Positions 61,728 to 64,000 of a DNA stretch of 64,000 bases are shown here, one piece after another. The notes under the pieces were generated by a model. That model did no database searches and was not told the origin of the DNA. It was given only the letters and a program-made list of their open reading frames with translations. Where the stretch lies: assembly GCF_001544915.2 (NCBI RefSeq), contig NZ_FCOE02000011.1, forward strand, positions 1 through 64,000. Direction: 5' to 3'. Positions within the stretch are counted from its first letter, which is position 1. Each line of letters opens with the position of its first letter. A program made the translations under genes and the position numbers. Origin of the DNA: Caballeronia pedi. GTDB lineage: Bacteria; Pseudomonadota; Gammaproteobacteria; Burkholderiales; Burkholderiaceae.

Positions 61728-61984
61728 GAACCGTCTCCTTGAGCGTTGGACATGCGTCGCACGATCATACGTCGGCAGGCTGCTTCGTGCGGATCGGCTG
61801 CGATGCACGGCACTGCATCGTTGATGCCGGTCATGAAAGCTTCCTGCAAGCATCATTCCCGCCCTCCCGATTTCACCCTATGCCGCACACCGTTCATATT
61901 GGGTTTGCCATAATGCCCCGGGCGGCATGCCGCTTCGACACCCGCCTCGAAAAAATAACCGTCAGTCAAACCAGGGAGCGTCAC

Positions 61985-62281
61985 ATGACCATTCGAGCCA
62001 CCGCCCTCATCGCCGTGCTGAGCCTGACGCTCGGTGCGAACGCAGCCTTTGCCGCCAACAGCCAGCAGAACAAGATGTCCGATTGCAACAAGCAGGCGGG
62101 CGACAAGAAAGGCGACGACCGCAAGGCGTTCATGAAGAGTTGCCTGTCCGCGGCGCCGGCCGCCGCCTCCGCGCCGATGACGCAACAGCAGAAGATGACC
62201 GCGTGTAACAGCCAGGCGGCCGACAAGAAAGGCGACGACCGCAAGGCGTTCATGAAGAGCTGCCTCAGCAACAAGGGCTGA
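61985..62281 (+). CDS. PsiF repeat protein
   Basis: A 98-residue exported protein: signal peptide MTIRATALIAVLSLTLGANAAFA|ANSQQ, then two PsiF-type repeats, each with QNKM(S/T)xCNxxAxDKKGDDRKAFMKSCLS and two Cys. PsiF proteins are induced by phosphate starvation in enterobacteria; function unknown. The GGGAG ribosome binding site lies before the ATG. A 39-base stretch is identical in the two repeats (62101-62139 and 62221-62259). Confidence 0.92.
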   Translation: MTIRATALIAVLSLTLGANAAFAANSQQNKMSDCNKQAGDKKGDDRKAFMKSCLSAAPAAASAPMTQQQKMTACNSQAADKKGDDRKAFMKSCLSNKG

Positions 62282-62502
62282 TTGGCGGCGGCGTCTGTTT
62301 TACCGCCGCGCCGTTCGCGCGCGGCGTCTTTCGTATTTACCCGTTTCTGCCGCTGTTATTGCACTGCACCCAAGCAATTGATTCGCACCTTCGTCTTTTT
62401 CTCATAAGATGGTGCGGAGGCGGCCCCCTCACCAATACAAGAAACACGCCATCGGCCGCCGCCGTTTCGAGCGAGGCGACACGCCACGCATGGAGGCATT
62501 GG

Positions 62503-62973
62503 ATGGCATGGAGACACAAGAACCGCTGGTTCAGGCGGTGGCTCGTGGTGATCACGTTCTGGTTCGTGCCGGTGCTGATCGTCGCGGTCAATGAAGTGCG
62601 CGAGGAGATGGCGTACAACAACGTCGATCTCCAGAAGTCGCTTTCCACCTGGGAACTGACCGACGCGCAGCGCGCCGCCGGCGCCGCCGCGCGCTGCCAC
62701 GGCGCGCCCGACGAAGCGCGCGCCGCCGGCTGCCCCGCCGACATTCTCGCGGCCAACGCGGTCAAGCATCAGGAAGCGCTCGACGAATTCGCGCATCGCA
62801 AGGCGACGCTCGCGGATTACCTGTGGCACGCGTTCGTCGGCTACTGGGTCGTGCCGGCGGCGTTTCTGCTCGTGCTCGGCATGTTGATCGGCGGAATCAG
62901 GCGCGCGCTGCGGCGTCCACAGCATGCGCCGTCGCCGTCGCATGCCGAAGTAAAAACGACGACTCACCCCTGA
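62503..62973 (+). CDS. Two-helix membrane protein, hypothetical
   Basis: A 156-residue protein. Two predicted helices near residues 15-31 (WLVVITFWFVPVLIVAV) and 106-127 (WVVPAAFLLVLGMLIGG) flank a periplasmic or cytoplasmic loop of about 75 residues with two Cys (ARCHGAPDEARAAGCPAD). GGAGG 6 bases upstream supports ATG at 62503, although the frame is open earlier. No family identified. Confidence 0.75.
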   Translation: MAWRHKNRWFRRWLVVITFWFVPVLIVAVNEVREEMAYNNVDLQKSLSTWELTDAQRAAGAAARCHGAPDEARAAGCPADILAANAVKHQEALDEFAHRKATLADYLWHAFVGYWVVPAAFLLVLGMLIGGIRRALRRPQHAPSPSHAEVKTTTHP

Positions 62974-63372
62974 CCGATGGCCGGGTACGGTCGTTGCTAC
63001 TTGCCTTTGCGGTTTTCGCAATGCCAGACGGCAGGGGCCATGAAAATTATCCCTGCCACGAGGTGGCGCCTTCGGGCGAAAACGCCGTTTCTCTTCGGTT
63101 TAGTCGAAGCTTCGTCTACCCTGATATGAGGCGGATCAAACAATCGAAAGTTTTATGTAATTTGCCGTCCCGGCTGGCGGTTCGCGGCCGAAGTCGGAGT
63201 AAGCTCTAATTTCGATTGATCGAGCCCGAAATGTTGCGGAGCCTGACAACCCAAGCGTGACAAGGCTTTGGGCGCATGGGGCGAGGCTCGTGTTTCACGT
63301 TGCTGTGCTATAACTTTGCGTGCCTCACCCTCCCGCTCTTATGGGGTTTCCTAAATTCCACGATGGAGAACA
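62974..63372. other. Intergenic region upstream of the SYLF lipoprotein gene
   Basis: About 400 bp without a convincing gene. A likely extended -10 element for the next gene is listed separately. Inverted GGCG-type repeats around 63060-63085 are weak. Confidence 0.5.
63307..63315 (+). promoter_or_regulatory. Extended -10 promoter element
   Basis: TGC followed by TATAAC (63307-63315) fits an extended -10 element about 50 bp upstream of the SYLF lipoprotein start; the -35 region is weak. Confidence 0.4.
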
Positions 63373-63966
63373 ATGATGCAAAGACGAAACTTCATGCTCA
63401 AGTCGACCGCCGTTCTGGCACTGGGAGGCCTCGCGCTTGCCGGCTGCACGGCCAACAAGAACACCGGCGCCGAAGCAGCCGCGGGCGCCGCCGATGACCG
63501 CCGCGCCATCGACGCCGATGTCGACAGCACCATGCAGCGTCTCTACTCCACCGTAGGCGGCTCGCGCGAACTGGTCGCGAAGGCGCGGGGCGTGCTTGTG
63601 TTCCCGTCGGTGCTGCAGGCGGGTTTCATCGTCGGTGCGCAGTACGGCAAGGGCGCGCTGCGCGTGGGCGGCGGCACCGTCGGCTATTACAGCACGACGT
63701 CCGGCTCGTTCGGTCTGCAGGCGGGTGCGCAATCGAAGGCGCTGATCTTCCTGTTCATGACGCAGGACGCGCTCGACAAATTCCGCAATTCCGACGGCTG
63801 GTCGGCGGGTGCGGATGCCTCCGTGGCGCTCGTGAAGATGGGCGCGAACGGCGTGATCGACACGACCACCGCCACCAAGCCGGTCGAAGCCATCGTGCTG
63901 ACCAATGCCGGTCTGATGGCCGATGTCTCGCTGCAAGGCACGAAGGTGTCGCGCATCAAGTACTGA
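63373..63966 (+). CDS. SYLF-domain lipoprotein (BPSL1445-like, YSC84-related)
   Basis: A 197-residue lipoprotein: signal MMQRRNFMLKSTAVLALGGLALAGC with lipobox LAGC near residue 25. The SYLF/Ysc84 lipid-binding domain covers most of the rest: ARGVLVFPSVLQAGFIVGAQYGKGALRV, TVGYYSTTSGSFGLQAGAQSKALIFLFMTQDALDKFR and GWSAGADASVALVKMG. Two ATGs open the frame (63373 and 63376). This subfamily is well known from Burkholderia species. Confidence 0.94.
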   Translation: MMQRRNFMLKSTAVLALGGLALAGCTANKNTGAEAAAGAADDRRAIDADVDSTMQRLYSTVGGSRELVAKARGVLVFPSVLQAGFIVGAQYGKGALRVGGGTVGYYSTTSGSFGLQAGAQSKALIFLFMTQDALDKFRNSDGWSAGADASVALVKMGANGVIDTTTATKPVEAIVLTNAGLMADVSLQGTKVSRIKY

Positions 63967-64000
63967 GCGCGCGCCGCTTCGCGGCGAATGCAAAGCCGCC

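Overview
The window is a 64 kb stretch of chromosome from a high-GC betaproteobacterium, most likely Burkholderiaceae close to Caballeronia/Paraburkholderia/Burkholderia. The grounds are the codon and base composition, the Burkholderia-type hypothetical proteins (for example the SYLF-domain lipoprotein at the right end) and the mix of NCS1, DMT and LysR genes. I saw no rRNA, tRNA, CRISPR array, insertion sequence or transposase. About 60 genes are annotated, densely packed and often convergent with under 15 bp between stops.

Left part (1-15620): the tail of a NodT-type outer-membrane efflux gene; a selenium-binding protein/methanethiol oxidase gene with a membrane-protein partner; an Lrp/AsnC regulator divergent from a DMT exporter; rdgC; a membrane diguanylate cyclase overlapping a membrane-protein gene; a second DMT exporter; a BrkB/YihY membrane protein; an NCS1 nucleobase permease; a lipoprotein; an exported alpha/beta hydrolase; and a TehA/SLAC1-type channel.

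Centre-left (15635-26714): the most striking locus, six minus-strand genes in an apparent operon. In order of transcription they are a two-partner-secretion exoprotein, its FhaC/ShlB-type transporter, an exported FecR-domain protein, a SulP anion transporter carrying both STAS and cyclic-nucleotide-binding domains, a CHASE2 adenylate cyclase, and a class-II-type cyclic nucleotide phosphodiesterase. Together they look like a self-contained circuit: surface protein, periplasmic sensing, cAMP synthesis, a cAMP-gated transporter and cAMP breakdown. A LysR regulator lies just upstream.

Centre (26900-43833): small exported proteins, a YjlB-type cupin, a third DMT exporter, stress/zinc-ribbon/CBS proteins, a beta-carbonic anhydrase, a TPR-glycosyltransferase fusion behind an AT-rich leader, an ECF42-type sigma factor with YCII and VOC partners, a candidate small RNA, a tannase-family esterase, LysR plus a divergent DHA2 transporter, an aldo/keto reductase and RarD.

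Right part (44058-63966): an AI-2E family exporter, then a low-GC island with a lysozyme-like/LysM putative effector and two tandem LprI-like periplasmic proteins (a likely toxin-immunity set). The LprI unit was tandemly duplicated together with a remnant of the AI-2E gene tail. Next come the prkA-yeaH-spoVR stress operon, a hydratase, a chemoreceptor, a complete ribose-type ABC operon (rbsBAC, LacI regulator, ribokinase), and small genes including a PsiF-like protein and the SYLF lipoprotein.
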